Shown here: in pieces, positions 23,900-37,184 of the stretch
Numbering within the stretch: the stretch's first letter is position 1
Layout of the letters: each line of letters starts with the position of its first letter
NCBI GenBank assembly: GCA_013115145.1
Contig: JAAPAO010000084.1
Coordinates: 1-64,000 of the forward strand
DNA length: 64,000 nucleotides
From: Perkinsus chesapeaki
Lineage: Eukaryota > Perkinsozoa > Perkinsida > Perkinsidae
Direction of reading: 5' to 3'
Position numbers and translations under genes: made by a program
The notes under the pieces: generated by a model
Told to the model about the DNA's origin: nothing
The model's input: only the letters and a program-made list of their open reading frames with translations
The model's database searches: none

Positions 23900-24800
23900 T
23901 CAGTTCACAGAAAAGCCGTCCGATGGGTGCGTACGGGGCCTTCTTTTCGCGCAATGACTCACGCTTTCCTCATCAAGCACATACGACGATGGTCTTGATG
24001 AGTCTAGCTGCCGGAAAGCTACCGCTCCTCCCGCCAGGTTGCGCGCTGAAAGCAAGATTTCGCTGAGTAACACCACGGCAGTTGCCTACCAGCTCGATCG
24101 CTATATGCATACTTGTCGCTGGGAATCTCGCCGTTGTCCAAAAGCCTCACCTGCACCTGACCGTCATCAGTGCACCGGACATCATGTATCCGCTGGACGC
24201 ACCGAGGGCCGCTCTGCCATCAAAGAGATGTTACAGCTTTTGGGATCTCCGACAGATTTACCTCCCATTTCCCAGGAATCGGCTGCCGAGTTTTCGGGTC
24301 GAAGGTGACTGGCCGGGACAATCGAGTTCCATCTCGCAAATCAATCTTGTAGCTGTGCCAGGGACAGCTTAGGCAAGGAATGCCCTCAATCTGAGCACCT
24401 AGCTACGCCGCGACGCGGGGAACTCGTCCTACTTCCTCTATGTCGCCAGTTGTGAGGGGCCCACCCATATGATAGCATATTGAATCTAAACAGTAGATCG
24501 CTGGGGAGGCATCTGCTCTTTGGGAAGGCTCGGAACAACGCTTTGCTGATGGGTCAATAATGACTGATACGTAACGACCCTCAACCTGACGGCAAGTGTG
24601 GCTGCCACTAATTGCGCCGATCCACCGAAGACTATCACGAAACTCACCTGAATATGCACACGTCGGAGCCTCCTCAGTTTTGAGAGTGAGCAAGCGTCAT
24701 GCCATCGATGCTTTGCCCCCTCGAGCGAGCATTCTTTGTCTCTGGGTGCCGGCGTGACGGAGCTCTCCACCACTCCCGCCTTCTTGACAGAGGAACCCAT
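23900..24800 (-). CDS. Rieske [2Fe-2S] domain protein (RFESD-like)
   Basis: A small soluble ferredoxin-like protein; vertebrate RFESD has the same layout but no firmly known reaction. From an ATG at 24800 the first exon includes HRWHDACSLSKLRRLRRVHI. The first cluster-binding motif is ICYHMGGPLTTGDIEE (about 24480-24430), giving Cys-x-His. After an intron ending near 24392 the second motif is IPCLSCPWHSYKIDL (Cys-x-x-His). After the next intron comes RIHDVRCTDDGQVQVRLLDN followed by SDKYAY, much like the RFESD C-terminus. The last exon ends HPSDGFSVN with stop at 23900-23902. The joins between the first exon and the cluster exon are uncertain, since two short introns can be drawn there. All four cluster ligands are present. 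Confidence 0.8.
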
Positions 24801-25017
24801 GAGATGTAACAACAGAAACCTCAATACGGCAGAGATATCCTTACCGAACTAGATCCCATTCGTCCGGTATGAACTAGCTACCACACCCTAATCCACTGTT
24901 GTCAACCTGACGTATGCCACCGGGTCCATAGCAGAGCACAACCATCACCTGACCGCCCCTCGAAATGAAACTCTGGACAACCGGGTAAGTAGAAACATTT
25001 TTATGGGGGTTCTGATA

Positions 25018-25917
25018 TCAGAACGCTTTCTTATTGGTAGAATAGCGTACGCCAGCAGCTCTCTGTTGAGCCCTATACGCTTCCAACCTGGCCTTCTGCA
25101 GTGCATCTTCTTGGGCCTTGGCCTCCTTTTGCTTCTCGCGCTTCCCTACGAATGGAAGATATAGACAAACACAATATATCGCAGCCGTGAGGTTTACGTC
25201 GATTCTTGGCGGCCTTTCTCTCGTCTGCTATCATTTGAGCATCTTTAGCTCTTTTGTGGCGCCGAGCTGCTACTGTGTAAAACGCGGTGTCCTCTGTCCC
25301 AGCGGCAGCTACAGGAGAATCCGGATACATCTCCGGTTCGGCAGCCTAAACAGGACACAACTCCGCAAATGTAAGCGGGCGCTGCCAACCTTTCGCTCTC
25401 GTTGTTTCTTCTCAACAGCTTCCCAGTCTTCCTCTGCTTCAGAATCGGACAACTCTTGCGTGGGCGGTGCAATTTCCACGCGCTCCGGCAGAGGCTCTTC
25501 CTCCTTCGGTGGTAAAGGGGCGTTTGGATCTTCTATGGCATCACCGTGCTTCCCTGTCTTGGCTCTGAAAGATAGCACCCCATTTCTACTTAAAAAGAGA
25601 ACCCCACATGCATAAATTGGCTTACTTAGTCTTCTTCTGTTTCTGCTGTTTTGATGGCTTCGCATGTTCTTCCTGTACATCCTTCACGGTGTTTTTCTTC
25701 GCCTTGGCCTTCTTGGATTTAGCAGGCCGGCTCGGCTTTGCTTCGGTCGCCTCGGTCGCATTATTATCAGATGGAGCTAAAGTACATTCAGAAGGACTAG
25801 TAGTCATCCTTTCGGTTCCGGTCTACTTTTTCCGCTATTGGTATAGACCAGGTAGGCGCCATAACCGGCGCCTGCTGCGAGGGCCCACGAAATAGCAGAT
25901 GAGATTATCCAGTGCAT
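25018..25917 (-). CDS. Single-pass membrane protein with charged coiled-coil tail
   Basis: Not recognised. An ATG at 25917 opens a hydrophobic segment (MHWIISSAISWALAAGAGYG) with the look of an N-terminal anchor. Next comes a lysine-rich stretch (SKKAKAKKNTVKDVQEEHAK) up to about 25622. Across an intron ending near 25565 follow a proline/acidic stretch (NAPLPPKEEEPLPERVEIAP) and SDSEAEEDWEAVEKKQRER. Two more short introns lead to a basic alpha-helical tail (KREKQKEAKAQEDALQKARL) and a stop at 25018-25020. The join between the anchor and the lysine-rich exon near 25800-25830 is unclear and may involve a very short intron. The overall plan suggests an ER- or organelle-anchored protein with a cytosolic charged arm; no function is assigned. 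Confidence 0.6.
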
Positions 25918-26072
25918 GGTCGCTCGAACGAGGGAAAGAATAATGAACTCCCAATAGTAAAACAAACTGCGGCGATTGGAGCGCAGGAGATGAACTAAAT
26001 GCCGTAATTGTGAAAAAGAGTGAAACACATCGGCGCTCGTCATGGCAGCTCATGAGGGATAAAAGAAGGCCA

Positions 26073-29000
26073 CTAGCGCGGCTCTGTCATACAGCTGTTA
26101 GATGCTCGATCACACCATTTCCCATAAGGGCAGTCGTCATCAACTTTGCAGCAGCCTCCATTGTCGGAGCAGTGGATACCACAATTCGCACCTGACCATC
26201 GATGCTCATCATCTTTACTCTTCGTGCTGGCTTACCACTATAACCAGGAATACAAGTGCAGCTGCCAGTCTGTGTGAGGCCATCAGCGCTCACGTTACGG
26301 ACGCAGACACCTTGACCCGAACAGGGAACCTTCATAACGGTGATGTGGAGACAACGACCAACTGCATTGTGAAGGAAACCGGCTGCACTCACCTGGACCC
26401 AGGGCAGGAAGCTCGATGGCCCGCTAGGACATACACGATGACCGCAATGACAGGCTCTCTCGGGCTTGCCGAAATGGCTCTCGTACAGGCCCATAACTTC
26501 CTCGGATAACAGGGCGCCCCGCAGAAGCGTCACTGAATGTATGGCCCCGGAAAAGAAGTTATTGTGGGAATCGTCATGGAGGCCGACGATGCCTTCTAGA
26601 AGAGTACCAGTGAAGTTAGAAGCCGTCGAGAGATTCACGTACCTAAAAAATAAGAGTGAAACCGAAGCTAGCAAGGAATCGTGCTCTCACGCAGACGACC
26701 GAACGCCCATTATCAAGCGAGAATTGTTGTTCCATATCGAAGGGCTTGCCGAGGAGCTATTATAGGGCTGCCCGTATTTTTGACCGTTGCGGTAGAGAGT
26801 TATAATGTTTCCTCCGAATACAACGACGACTTGGACCTGGAAGACAATGCCAAGTGACGGCTCGGAATTGGCCGACAAGCTGTGTGGTGTTCTCCTTCGC
26901 GCCCAAGACGTCTCGGCTCCTGGTGTCTCCTTCGGATGCCAGCGACCATTCCCTAGGCTGCCTTAGACCGTATGTTATAGTGTCATATCTAAAACCATAT
27001 AGCGGCTACTACTGTCGTATGGTGTTCATCGGGAACACCTCAGGCCGCAGTTGGACGCATAGCAGTCCTCGATTCCAAAGACACCGCCGCCACCAGCGTG
27101 CTCGAGCAGGGTAAACTCTTTAACAGCGATAACGCGTAACCTCGAGTCGCCGTCCTCATAGCGATCAGGATGCCACATACGATCGCGGGCGCCACTCAGA
27201 TTGACACGGATGCAGCGGGCTTGGAAGTGTGTGGTCGTTGGAACGTAAAAAACGTATCTGGTAACGTACAAAAGGTCAATAACTTAATAAGGCAATACAC
27301 AAGCGGGATCTGTGACACTGTTCTGACCAAGACCTTAGCATAGGCTATAGATGTGGAGATAGCGATATGCCTAATGTGCTTACTCTTGGTTGTCTATAAT
27401 AGACTCAACTAGGTTAAATGATATGCAATCGGTGCTCTGATAGAGGTATATGTCTATGGCACGATAAAGGAACTCAAGGTAGATACCAGCTAAGTTGAAT
27501 AATTCAGAGAAATACACCTGACACGGTGTTCTCATTCGATACCCCACTGAGGAAAGTCCCACTGTAAAGACTGCATCCTCTACACCTTGTTTGGTGCTCC
27601 AGTAGGTCTCTCGGCTGCCGTCCAGGGCAGCTCCAGATGGGAAGGACCAAGTACCAGTCCGAGTCACACTATAATGCCAGCGAGCTAGATTCTGGAGAAC
27701 ACGGGTAAATTAGAGACAACCGACGCCCGCTGACCTGGTCGAGGCGAACATAGAGGTTTCTGATGGACATCCCTATCCTATTGGGCTCATTCGCGGCGTC
27801 ATCGAAAGGACGGACAAAGGATACCCTTAGGTAGCGCAACCTCACAAAGCCAGTGAACTGCTCTAGCTTCTCATCGAGATTCACTGGACCGATCACGCGT
27901 ATTTCTGAGGTGGCACAGAGAGTTGATTGGATAACCTCAGGAAGGCACCTGTCCAGGATACCGCATCCTCTGAGACCTCGAAAAACCTGTCACCGAGGGA
28001 AGCTGGCTGCATGCCCCACAGGCACCGGACCATGTCGACCGGGTAGACAGCGAGGAGGTCAAGAGTGATGGAGCCTGGTTCTTGGGGTGGCCCGGGGATT
28101 GACATCCACATGGTGGAGTTGTTCGGGGAGATCGCATTAGCTGGATCTACGGAAACAGAAAGTCTGGGCAAACAATAGCAGGTAGCCTGTAGCATTTCCC
28201 AACAAGTCCCACCAGGCTACCTCACCTGTAGTGAAAAGGTCAGAGGCCTCAGCGGTAGCCCCAGTCGGTTGCTGGTTGTCCTCTGCCCTCCAGACCTCAA
28301 TCTCCGCTATTCGGAATTGCGCTGCCAAAGGGTCTACGTTCTCGTGCATCCTCACCCAGATGCGTCGGGCAGGTCGAAGGAGCAAAACCTGTTCCTCGGC
28401 TAGAAAGGTGCTGTAGAAGCGTAGCGGACCTCGTTGATCTCGTCGGTGTTCTCAGTGAAGCTCATGACCTCCGTGTACTCTCCGCTTCGATCTTCCAGGT
28501 CCACCGAAAATCGTTTACAGATGTTCACAGAGTTCCAGCTGAGATTGCGCATGCTAGTGGAGCCGTGCGTCAGCGGTCTCACATAATGCGTATCTTTCCG
28601 ATCATAGCATCGGTTGCGGGCGAGCTAGACACGTAAGCTCGAATCCACGTCTCCAATGAACCAACATTCACCGAAAATTTCCTGAAAACAAGGTACAGTG
28701 TGGAAGGCCAACACAGTCCCTGGAGACGCACGAGGCGCTGAGGCCGTCGAATGCATAGAGAGGATGCTCCGTATAGTCGGAAGCCTCAAAACCGCCAAAG
28801 CAGCATCCGCTCCAACAAGTATTGGTTGTGCACTTTGTCCCAGGGGTATAAACCCTGAGGCTCCGGAGCGCTAAATACAGAAGCGAGGCACTTCTTGGCT
28901 TCGCAGCCTCATAATCTTACCCGTGAGCGGGACAGATTGATAGTTGTTGGATGCTTCCACGGTTACCCGGAACCTATCGCAGGTGAAGCCCTTTCTTAGG

Positions 29001-32000
29001 TACGTACTTTGCAGATTCCCGGTGATAGTGAGGCCGGTGAAAGAGTACTGCATGGACATCAATCGTAGAGCATTACCGAGTGCTCAACTCACTGGTGGAC
29101 TCCATGCAGCTTGGGCAAGGTTCCAGTAGTATATAGAGAACTCTCGAGGAGCCGCTAGCCACGTAAATAGTATTCCTGATACTTCAGTACCGGACCCTGG
29201 TGATGCAAATTCGAATGTGGCAGAAGGGGAAGCAGCTGCTCCAGGGTTTGGAATCCAGAAGGTCTGAACCAGAGCAGTGGAAGCCAAGGCTTGGCTACCG
29301 GACAAGACTACCCTCAGGGAACAACAATTTATATACCCGAGGCTCTACAAGTTTTCCTAGTGCGGATAAAAAACTGACAATTTGATAAAAAATATATTCC
29401 CTGTGAAGAGGATCTAATGCGTTTCCAACAACCAGTTGTTGGTCACGATGTTGTTGTCAACAGCTGCTCCTTTAGGGCTCCATGAATCGATTCCGAAGCC
29501 ACTAAACAACTGCCTACCGAGTCGAGATCGTCAAGAGCTTGATCTGGATAATACTCGGCTGCCGAAGCTTGAGTGTCAGACCATATACTCTTCCCAAGCT
29601 GCAGCTGTGTATCAAAGGTAACGTCCACACTGTAGATGCTATACAGCTTCGGTTGCCAAAGGCCATCTGCCTGGGAACCGGTTGTTGGAAGATGCCAGCG
29701 CACGCGGCTGGTACCGAAGCCAAGTCGTAAGCTCTCCGAGTCATCGATAGTTTAATGTAGTTCGCTTGGAAGTACTCGCTGATGACGACGGTTTTAGCAG
29801 TATTGCCGCGATGCTGCTTAAATAGGGACCAGCTGCTCTTGTCCAATGACAGGTAAACATCAAAATCTAGGGGCTCGTCACGGAACTAATGAAACAAAGG
29901 TTCCTAAGCGAAATTGGAGTGCGACGGTATCTTCACCTTGAAGACAACTCTCGACACAAAGTAGGGATGGAGGACCTTGGCCGTTGCTATGTCTCTCAAG
30001 GTGATGATAAGATCGGCCTCGTTAGCATCCACCTCGCTCACCCAAAAGGTCGAATCCACCCTGAGCCCATATCAAGTCGCACTATACCCAACCAACGCAC
30101 CCGTCGACAGCCTTGGAAGCCGAATGATCCCAGTGGGCATTTGAAACCGCACTGGCGCCCCGATTGCTAAGTGCAAGGTTTCCTGACTGGTAAACCTCGA
30201 AAGCTTCCAATCGGTATTCAGTGGAAAATGTATCTATACTCGGCCGTGTATTCGGGCGCAGTGAAAGGCTACTTTCCGCTAGCTCCGCAGGCAGCCTCAA
30301 AGTGAACATCAAATGCAGCGCAGGTCGCGTCGTGAACTTGATAACAATACTGCTGTCTTTGTTGAGGTCAGTCGTATAGACTGTAAGAGAGCTCCAGTCA
30401 CAGTCACTCACAATCGGCTCGAGGCATATTCCTAGGGTGTAGGCGCGCGGGAATGAAGAGGCCTCAAAGATGGCACGGACACCCCAGACATCCTCAACGT
30501 TAGCGAGGGTGACTTGAAGGTAGTGCACTCCTTCGGCATCAAGGGTTCGAGCAGCCGAGGCTGCAACACCATCAAGAGCAAACTGAGCTCCGATGAGCGA
30601 ACTCTCATAGATGGCTTGGAAGGCCGCATCGGCTCGTTTGACTTCAATCTCCGCGATTCTCACCAAGCCATCTGGAGGACCGGCTTTGAAGGTCACCCGG
30701 ATGCACTGCAGACAGCCGTGGGTTACCGAAAGATACACACCCTCGGTCGAAGGGAAGCTCGGGGCCTGAGCGCGATCAGCATGGTTTGCCATTAAGACCA
30801 GACAACTGCCATGCTGCACCTGGTTGGCATTCCCCGGTCCATAAGACTCGCCAGGATCAGAATAATCGGCGCAATCCGAGCTTCCTTGTATAACGAACTC
30901 TCCCGCTGTGTAAGCTTGCGCTCCGAACCACAAAATGACCTTCGAAAGATTGACGCAAGAGCCGAGGTCCAAGGTGTATGTTGGTTGCTGCGAGGCGGGA
31001 ACGTCTGTATACCAGAACCTATGCGATAAGGAGCTTTGAAATCAGCGAATATGGAAGCGCGCACGTCTCCAAGTCACCGTCAACTGCAAGGGAGGTATCT
31101 GCCGACGGAGCTGTTATCTGTGTTGCCAATGGCGTGCTTGTAATAGCTATGTTGTCGAACGCTGAGTACGCCTCAATAGCGGCAAGGCCCATTATCTGAT
31201 GCAAGATGTATCGACCGTTCGTAGCGCAAATAGCTGTCCCCAGCACACAACTGTACCCAGTCATCTCCTGCTCTGTCGACCATGCTGTCCTTCATTAGTG
31301 TCACTCTTAAGAAACGACGATAAAACGTACCAAAGGCCCGGATGCGCATGGCGAAGTAATAGTTGAACGGATCGATCTTCACTATGCGACCAGAAGGGCA
31401 GGAGTACTCAATGGCATCTTCAGTGCTCAGGAGCCCGAGGTCGCCCAGCGCCGGGCTCCAGAAGCAGCTGTCCCTCCAAGACTCCGTCGCCCCATCTCGG
31501 AGCTGAACACGGAATGCAGCCGACCGGTAGCTTAACCTCAGATGCACGACGTCGATTGGGAGCCTGGCGTTCAAGTCGACGATGATGCCAAAATCTGTAA
31601 CATCTGAGACAGCACCGGTTGCGGACACACCGGTGATGCTGAGGTACGAAGGTTGCCTAGCGCCGTACGGCACACGGAAGTCTGTGGAATCGTCACCATC
31701 GATTGCATGAATAGGGTCGCCTCTGGTGACAAAGATGCCTTCACCTGCCTCAGCGGCCAGCCAAGAGGTACCGGCAACGTAGTTATAAGTAGAATCCAAA
31801 CCAAGCGCCAGATTCGAGGTTAACCCGAAGATTCTGACCTCCACCACACCTGCGGTGGCCGCATTGGAGTGGGGCTGCTCTATCACCAGCTTCACCTTCT
31901 GAATCGGCGCGTGAGACTTGTAAGTGAACGGGTTCGGGTTGCTGACCGTGTTCTGAGTAGCCGAGTAGATCTCTCTGTAGGAGAGGCCATTGTCCATGGA

Positions 32001-35000
32001 GATCAGCCAGCTAAAGGAGCGTGCCGGAAAAGCCGGATCCAGTTGAACCTCGAAGCGCCCTAAGGAGACCCCAGCACCAGTGGCGGCTGCCACATCCATG
32101 ACAATAGCGTCTGAGACCCCCATGATAAAGGAAGCGTTAGTCAGGTTGTCCACGGCCAATGAGGGATCGGCACACGGTACAAGAGTACGCTCGTTGATGC
32201 ACGTAAGGTTATGTGGGTACACCAGATTGCTGGCAAGGTTGGCATCTGTCCAGGCGTAGAGCTCAACTTCGGCAATTTGGAGGATCGACGAGGAATAATA
32301 AGGGGCGCCTTGGGACACCGCAAGTTGGAAATGGCGAAGGGAGAGTCCACCAGGGATGTGGTCAAACGGGAGCTCCATGCTTTGGACCGTTGAAACTGAA
32401 AGTGGCCTGTAGAATCATCGACAGTGCGAAGCCTACCGGTGTCACAAGTGCTGGTAGAGCAAGCCAGTGGGGACCAGCTTGAGCCGTCACTGCTGTAGGA
32501 GAAGTCCACCGCGCCAGGAACGTAACCTTTTCTGAATCTTACTCGGATCAAGCTCACTGCGGTCCGGATTTGGCCCAAATCAACCCGCAACCAAGCAGAG
32601 TCCTGCCCAGGCTGCGCGCTCCACCAAGTGTGGTCGTCACCGTCAAACGCGTAGGCTGGTGGGTAGTTCCATCGATTAACAAAGCTAACTGGCTTAAGTC
32701 TCGCGATGTTAGTGTCCAGCTTAACCTCGACCTCGCGTATACTGTACACGAACAGGTTGGCACTCGGTCCCGGCCCGCGGACAGTAGCTGCCCTATGCAT
32801 GCTGATACGGAGCATCTCAGCTGCGAAGAAAACTGTACTGGTGGTAGTGTTGAGTGAATTGTCCTCATAAGTGTCAACAATCGTCCATGATGATCCACCA
32901 TCAAGAGATACTTCTATATCGAAATCCAATGGTCTATGAAACCAATGGATCACAGTTTCCTCAGCGTAGATGGTGCCGTTGAAGTCGACCTCCCAAGTAG
33001 CCTCGAAATTTCGAACCACGCTCACGTGGCTCGACCAATAAGTACTCATGTCGCCGTCAACAGCCATCTCCGAGGCATAGGCCTCGCTCCACTCCGAAGT
33101 CACCGTAGAAGTGGTAGAGTTTTTCACACCAAGATTCGTCACCTCTTCGCTGCTGTTAACGGTTACCCAGACCTCCAGTGTCTTGTCAGCCAACTGGCCC
33201 CAGGCAGCCGGCAGCGGGTCAGTGTAGGCCCACTGCTTTTGTTCCTTGTCCAAGATCATAGCGCCACCCACTATCGGCGCACCGTTTTCAATGTGGCAGC
33301 CCAAGCCGGAGCCGAGGGAGTCGTGGCAACCGGTAGTGTCGTTGAAGACAAATCTCGCCAGTTTGGTGTAGCACTTGTCCCGACTGGTGAGCTCACAGAT
33401 GGCATTGATACACTCGAGGCCGTCATACCACACAGTGTTGTTAATCGCGGAAAATCTCGATAGGACTTGGGAGGGCAAAGTGTTCATCGCCAGCAAGTTA
33501 GGAGCGCACACCGCGCCGACCTCGGTGAAGTCCCGGCCGGGACACTCGGTCAGAAAGTGCGTGGCGACACCGTTGAAGAGGTCGGTTGTGTTCTCGAAGA
33601 GCGGCGGAAGGGAGACTGCCAACTCCTGGCATGCCGACCACGGGTCATTGCCGGCGTTGATGGCCGAGTAGGCGCATTCCTTCAGCTGGTTCCTGTAGAA
33701 ATAGTTGAGCTCCAACCTGTAGAAAAGAGCCGGTGCAAGTGGAACAGCTGACACCCGAAATGCTACAACTTGGGTCCTGCAAACATGCACGTTGCACAGC
33801 TCTGCCCAGCGGGCCAATGGAGGAACGGCACTCGAGTCGGCGGGCCACACTGGTACTTGCAGAACTCCGCATCGTATAGCGAAAGGCAATCAAAGCACTC
33901 CTGAGGAACAGTGATCCTGCCAGGCTCGTTATAAGGAGTATTGGCAGTCGTAATATGCTAACCTGTCTAGTTCGCTGCAGTGTCCTCAGTAGGAATACGG
34001 CATGAGACTGCATCTGCCCGCGAACGTTCAAGTAGTTATTGACGCCATCACCCATATCTTTGCAATCACACGTGTCACCCTTAACCTCTCCATTGCCCGG
34101 CAGCCCATTCCCATCAGCCCAATACAAGAATTGCGGCTTAGGTGTTACCTGAAATGAAGGTGAATTTCTTGGTGCATTGAAGATATGTTCCACATTCAAG
34201 CAAGAGGTCAGGCCATTCGACCTTCCTCGACAACCTCGTACTCTGCCAGGCAGCAATCGGTGAATGCCTAGCACTTACCTGCGGTGCCGTGGGGTATCCG
34301 ATTCGGTAGACCTGATAAGCTCTACTACACGTCCCAGCTTTATAAACATAACCACAGTGACTATCGTACTTGCACCCTGAGAAATTCTTGCGCGCCAGGA
34401 AATAAAAGACGGCCACCAACCTCGACACACCGAGTGCTTCTGGTATTGCAGCAGTGGCCTGCCCTCATTCAGCCCACCGACCGGCGGCAGCTGCCTCCAG
34501 GGGTCGGCAGTCACAGCGAAGGACGAGTCCAGGGCGTCCCACGTCATCTGGGAGGCCTCCAAACATGTGCACGTGAAGCCATACCGCTCGCCGCAGCGCT
34601 CTTGGTGGAACACAGAGTACATGTTCTGCATAGCAAAGACTCGAGTGCAGTAATCACAGTTGCACTGGGCAAAGTAGAGACGATAAGGGTTATAGCGGTG
34701 CTCCATCACGCAGTAATGAAAGAGGGAGCGCTTCTTGAAGGAAACCTACATACGAGGAGATGGATGGTGAGCTTATCTGGCATCCGAATATACAACGGCG
34801 GCGGTGAGGTCCATTACGCTACCGGCTTAAAAATGGTTGCCGAAGATTTCATCCCAAATGATAAGATACGCTTCTTCGTAACAAGAATCCATGGATGGCG
34901 CATGCAAACTTTGTGAAGGCGGTTCGAGTGACCGAGGGTTCGAGTGAGGCCTTCAGTTGGCCGTCCCTTACCGTTCCAGCGCCGGTGGCGATATTGAGCA

Positions 35001-37070
35001 GATGCGTGTCATCGACCTTGACGCTCCGTGTTCCATCTTGGCTCGTAATGACCAGCGCTCCCAGTGAGTTGGTGAAACGGAACTCCTTCTGGCAGCCCAG
35101 GAAATAGGGGTGCATCTGGTCCCATTCCAGGAGACCATTCCGGCACGGCCGACTCCTATAGGACTTCACCGAGCTTAAGGCAGATTGACCGGCTGTAGCT
35201 TCATTGGTACCGTTCCGCAACAGGGCGTCTGTGTATATAGCGGAGACTTCAACAGCGGTACGACCAACATTCTGAATTACGATGGCGCAGTGCCTGCCAC
35301 GGAGCCATCGGCGAACAGGGATTTATGACGCCTTACGTATTGCCAGAAATCCCAGTGCATGACTGGAGGGTGTCAAGAGGCCTCTGCTCGTTATCACAGA
35401 CAGCCACGCCGCTCGAAACAACGCCCTTCCGCCCAACCCCGCTGACAGCACCAACAAGTTCGCTGTAGTCTCCACCTGGACACCTATCGTGCGTCCTCAA
35501 TTTCCAACTTAGTATCGTTGGAGCAGCAAATTGCTCCACATCAGTGGCGGCCACGAAGCCCACCCAGGCATTGCCGGGCCTCGGATCATCTTCCCCTTTG
35601 GTCACATTCGGGTGCTCATACGTCTGCACGCCATCAGCTCGTACCACCTTCGCCAAGTCGACCAATGTGTTGATAACCAGCTGACCATTAATTTCCACAC
35701 TCAGAGCCCCAACTCTGCCATTAACCCAGTTCTCCAGTGCATATAGCTGCTGGCTTCCCCCTATAAAATCAGTGGACCAGCCAGTGAAGGGTCTGTCCCA
35801 TCGGGGCTCGCCGTTCTGCACGTCGTAGCGTATCGTCACTTTATGCGTGCCATTCCTCAGCTGTGGTAAACGGTCGCCAGTCGCCTCCGCCAGCATGTTC
35901 ACAGCGTGGTCACCCGAGTTCGCCGTTTCGCCCTCATTTGCCTGCTTCGCCCACGGCACCATCACCGCAACATGATTCCAGGTCGCGTCGTTCGAACCCG
36001 CGTCAAAAAAGAAGTCAAATTCCACCGCCAAGTTTCGCGCAAAGCTGTAGCCCAACTGTCCGGCTTCCGAGCCTGCTATCTTCGCTTCCAGAGACGGCGG
36101 ACTGCCTTCATTCTGGACCACGAAAGCGAAGCCTCGGCCACCTTGTGGCATGCACCACCGTCGGCCTTCACTTGTTGGTGCCGATATCGGACAGTACAGT
36201 GAGGCGTGGAGCACCGTAAAGTAGAAAGTAGTCTCGAAGCCATAGGCGACCGCTTGCTTCTCCTTGAAAAATACACCTCCGTACCGCTCTGGTTTCGGAG
36301 ACACTAGGCGTGCACCATACACGCAGATCTAAGTGCAACGGATGTGTCCAGGGGAGGCCGAGGCCTCACCTGAGGCCTGCTATGTGGCAGAGGATCCAGG
36401 CCACCGTCCGGGACCCAATCGGTCGTTCGACATACGTACGTATACGATTTATTAACGACCTTCCCTGCCTGGGAGCTGTCCAAGTAGGCAAAGGCGTTCG
36501 GGTGTGTGGGAGGGCATGGGCCCTGATAGACGTTAATTTGCCGGGGCGCCAACGGCTCATCTGTTCTGAGAAACATGTGTATGCTATGGCTCCTGTTTTC
36601 AAGACTACGAGATTCCACTATAAATAAGCTCAAAGCTCCAGGGCAAGCTGGAGTTCAGGTGCCATCCCCATTTCTAGTATGAGAGTAACCTGGCCTTTGC
36701 CTACCCGTTATCAGTTGGTGCGGCATAGAAGCCAGTGCCAGTAGAAGGAAACGAAACGCTGACTTACCGCATCTGCTGAAAGCGGAAGTAGTCGGGTGAT
36801 CTCGGCTGCGTCCGAGAGTCGTCTATCACTTGTGCCATCGCCGTATCGTTGCAATATTCCTCTTGGAATTCCGTGGAGAAAAAGCCGATCTGAAAAGGTT
36901 AAATGAGATACTAAAAATGGCAGCTTGAATCCCACCTCGGCGTCCAGCAAGACGTGCATCCCTGTCAAACTGCCGGTCGGATCCACCCGGAAGCGATCAA
37001 TGTCGATATCGCTGCGCACGATAGTGGCGCTAATCAACAATAGGAGGATTAGGCTCCATTGGGGTAGCAT
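26073..37070 (-). CDS. Giant secreted L-type lectin / F5/8C discoidin / LamG / EGF protein
   Basis: An apparent single gene of about 11 kb with many introns of roughly 40-50 nt. It starts at 37070 with a signal peptide (MLPQWSLILLLLISATIVRS). Exons at 36320-35333 form an L-type lectin domain (GFETTFYFTVLHASLY, GRGFAFVVQNEG, LAVEFDFFFDAGSND). Cysteine-rich exons follow at 34700-33300. Near 33250-33160 a LamG-type fold begins (WAYTDPLPAAWGQLADKTLE) but is cut after EVWVTVNSS by a long run of F5/8C domains (for example AYAFDGDDHTWWSAQPGQDS near 32650, AAFRVQLRDGATES near 31500, HENVDPLAAQFRIAEIEVWR near 28300). The LamG fold seems to resume near 27090 (GGGVFGIEDCYASNCG) and continues to NIITLYRNGQKYGQPY and the 26600 region. 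An EGF-like end includes CSGQGVCVRN and HCSDNGGCC, with stop at 26073-26075. No C-terminal membrane segment is seen, so it is probably secreted. Carbohydrate or surface binding is inferred from the domains. Continuity as one transcript is likely but unproven. Confidence 0.75.
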
Positions 37071-37184
37071 AAGTAACACGGACGCCTTCTCATAGGCATA
37101 TAATATGCCGAGGGGCCGACCTCAAGGCGAACAACACAATTGCAATGGAAACGTAATTGTTCTGGTAAATATAGCTCCACTAGT

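Noticed and set aside
31800-32400. Frameshift between discoidin exons
   Set aside because: The apparent frame break near 32400 is explained by a 41-nt GTAGGC...TTTCAG intron that joins TCDT to VSTVQSMELP in frame.
32936-33463. 175-codon plus-strand open frame
   Set aside because: Antisense to the exon holding LamG and discoidin sequence of the giant minus-strand gene; no motif of its own.
34284-34916. 210-codon plus-strand frame
   Set aside because: Antisense to the cysteine-rich exons of the giant protein (CNCDYC and CGERYGFTCTC on the minus strand).
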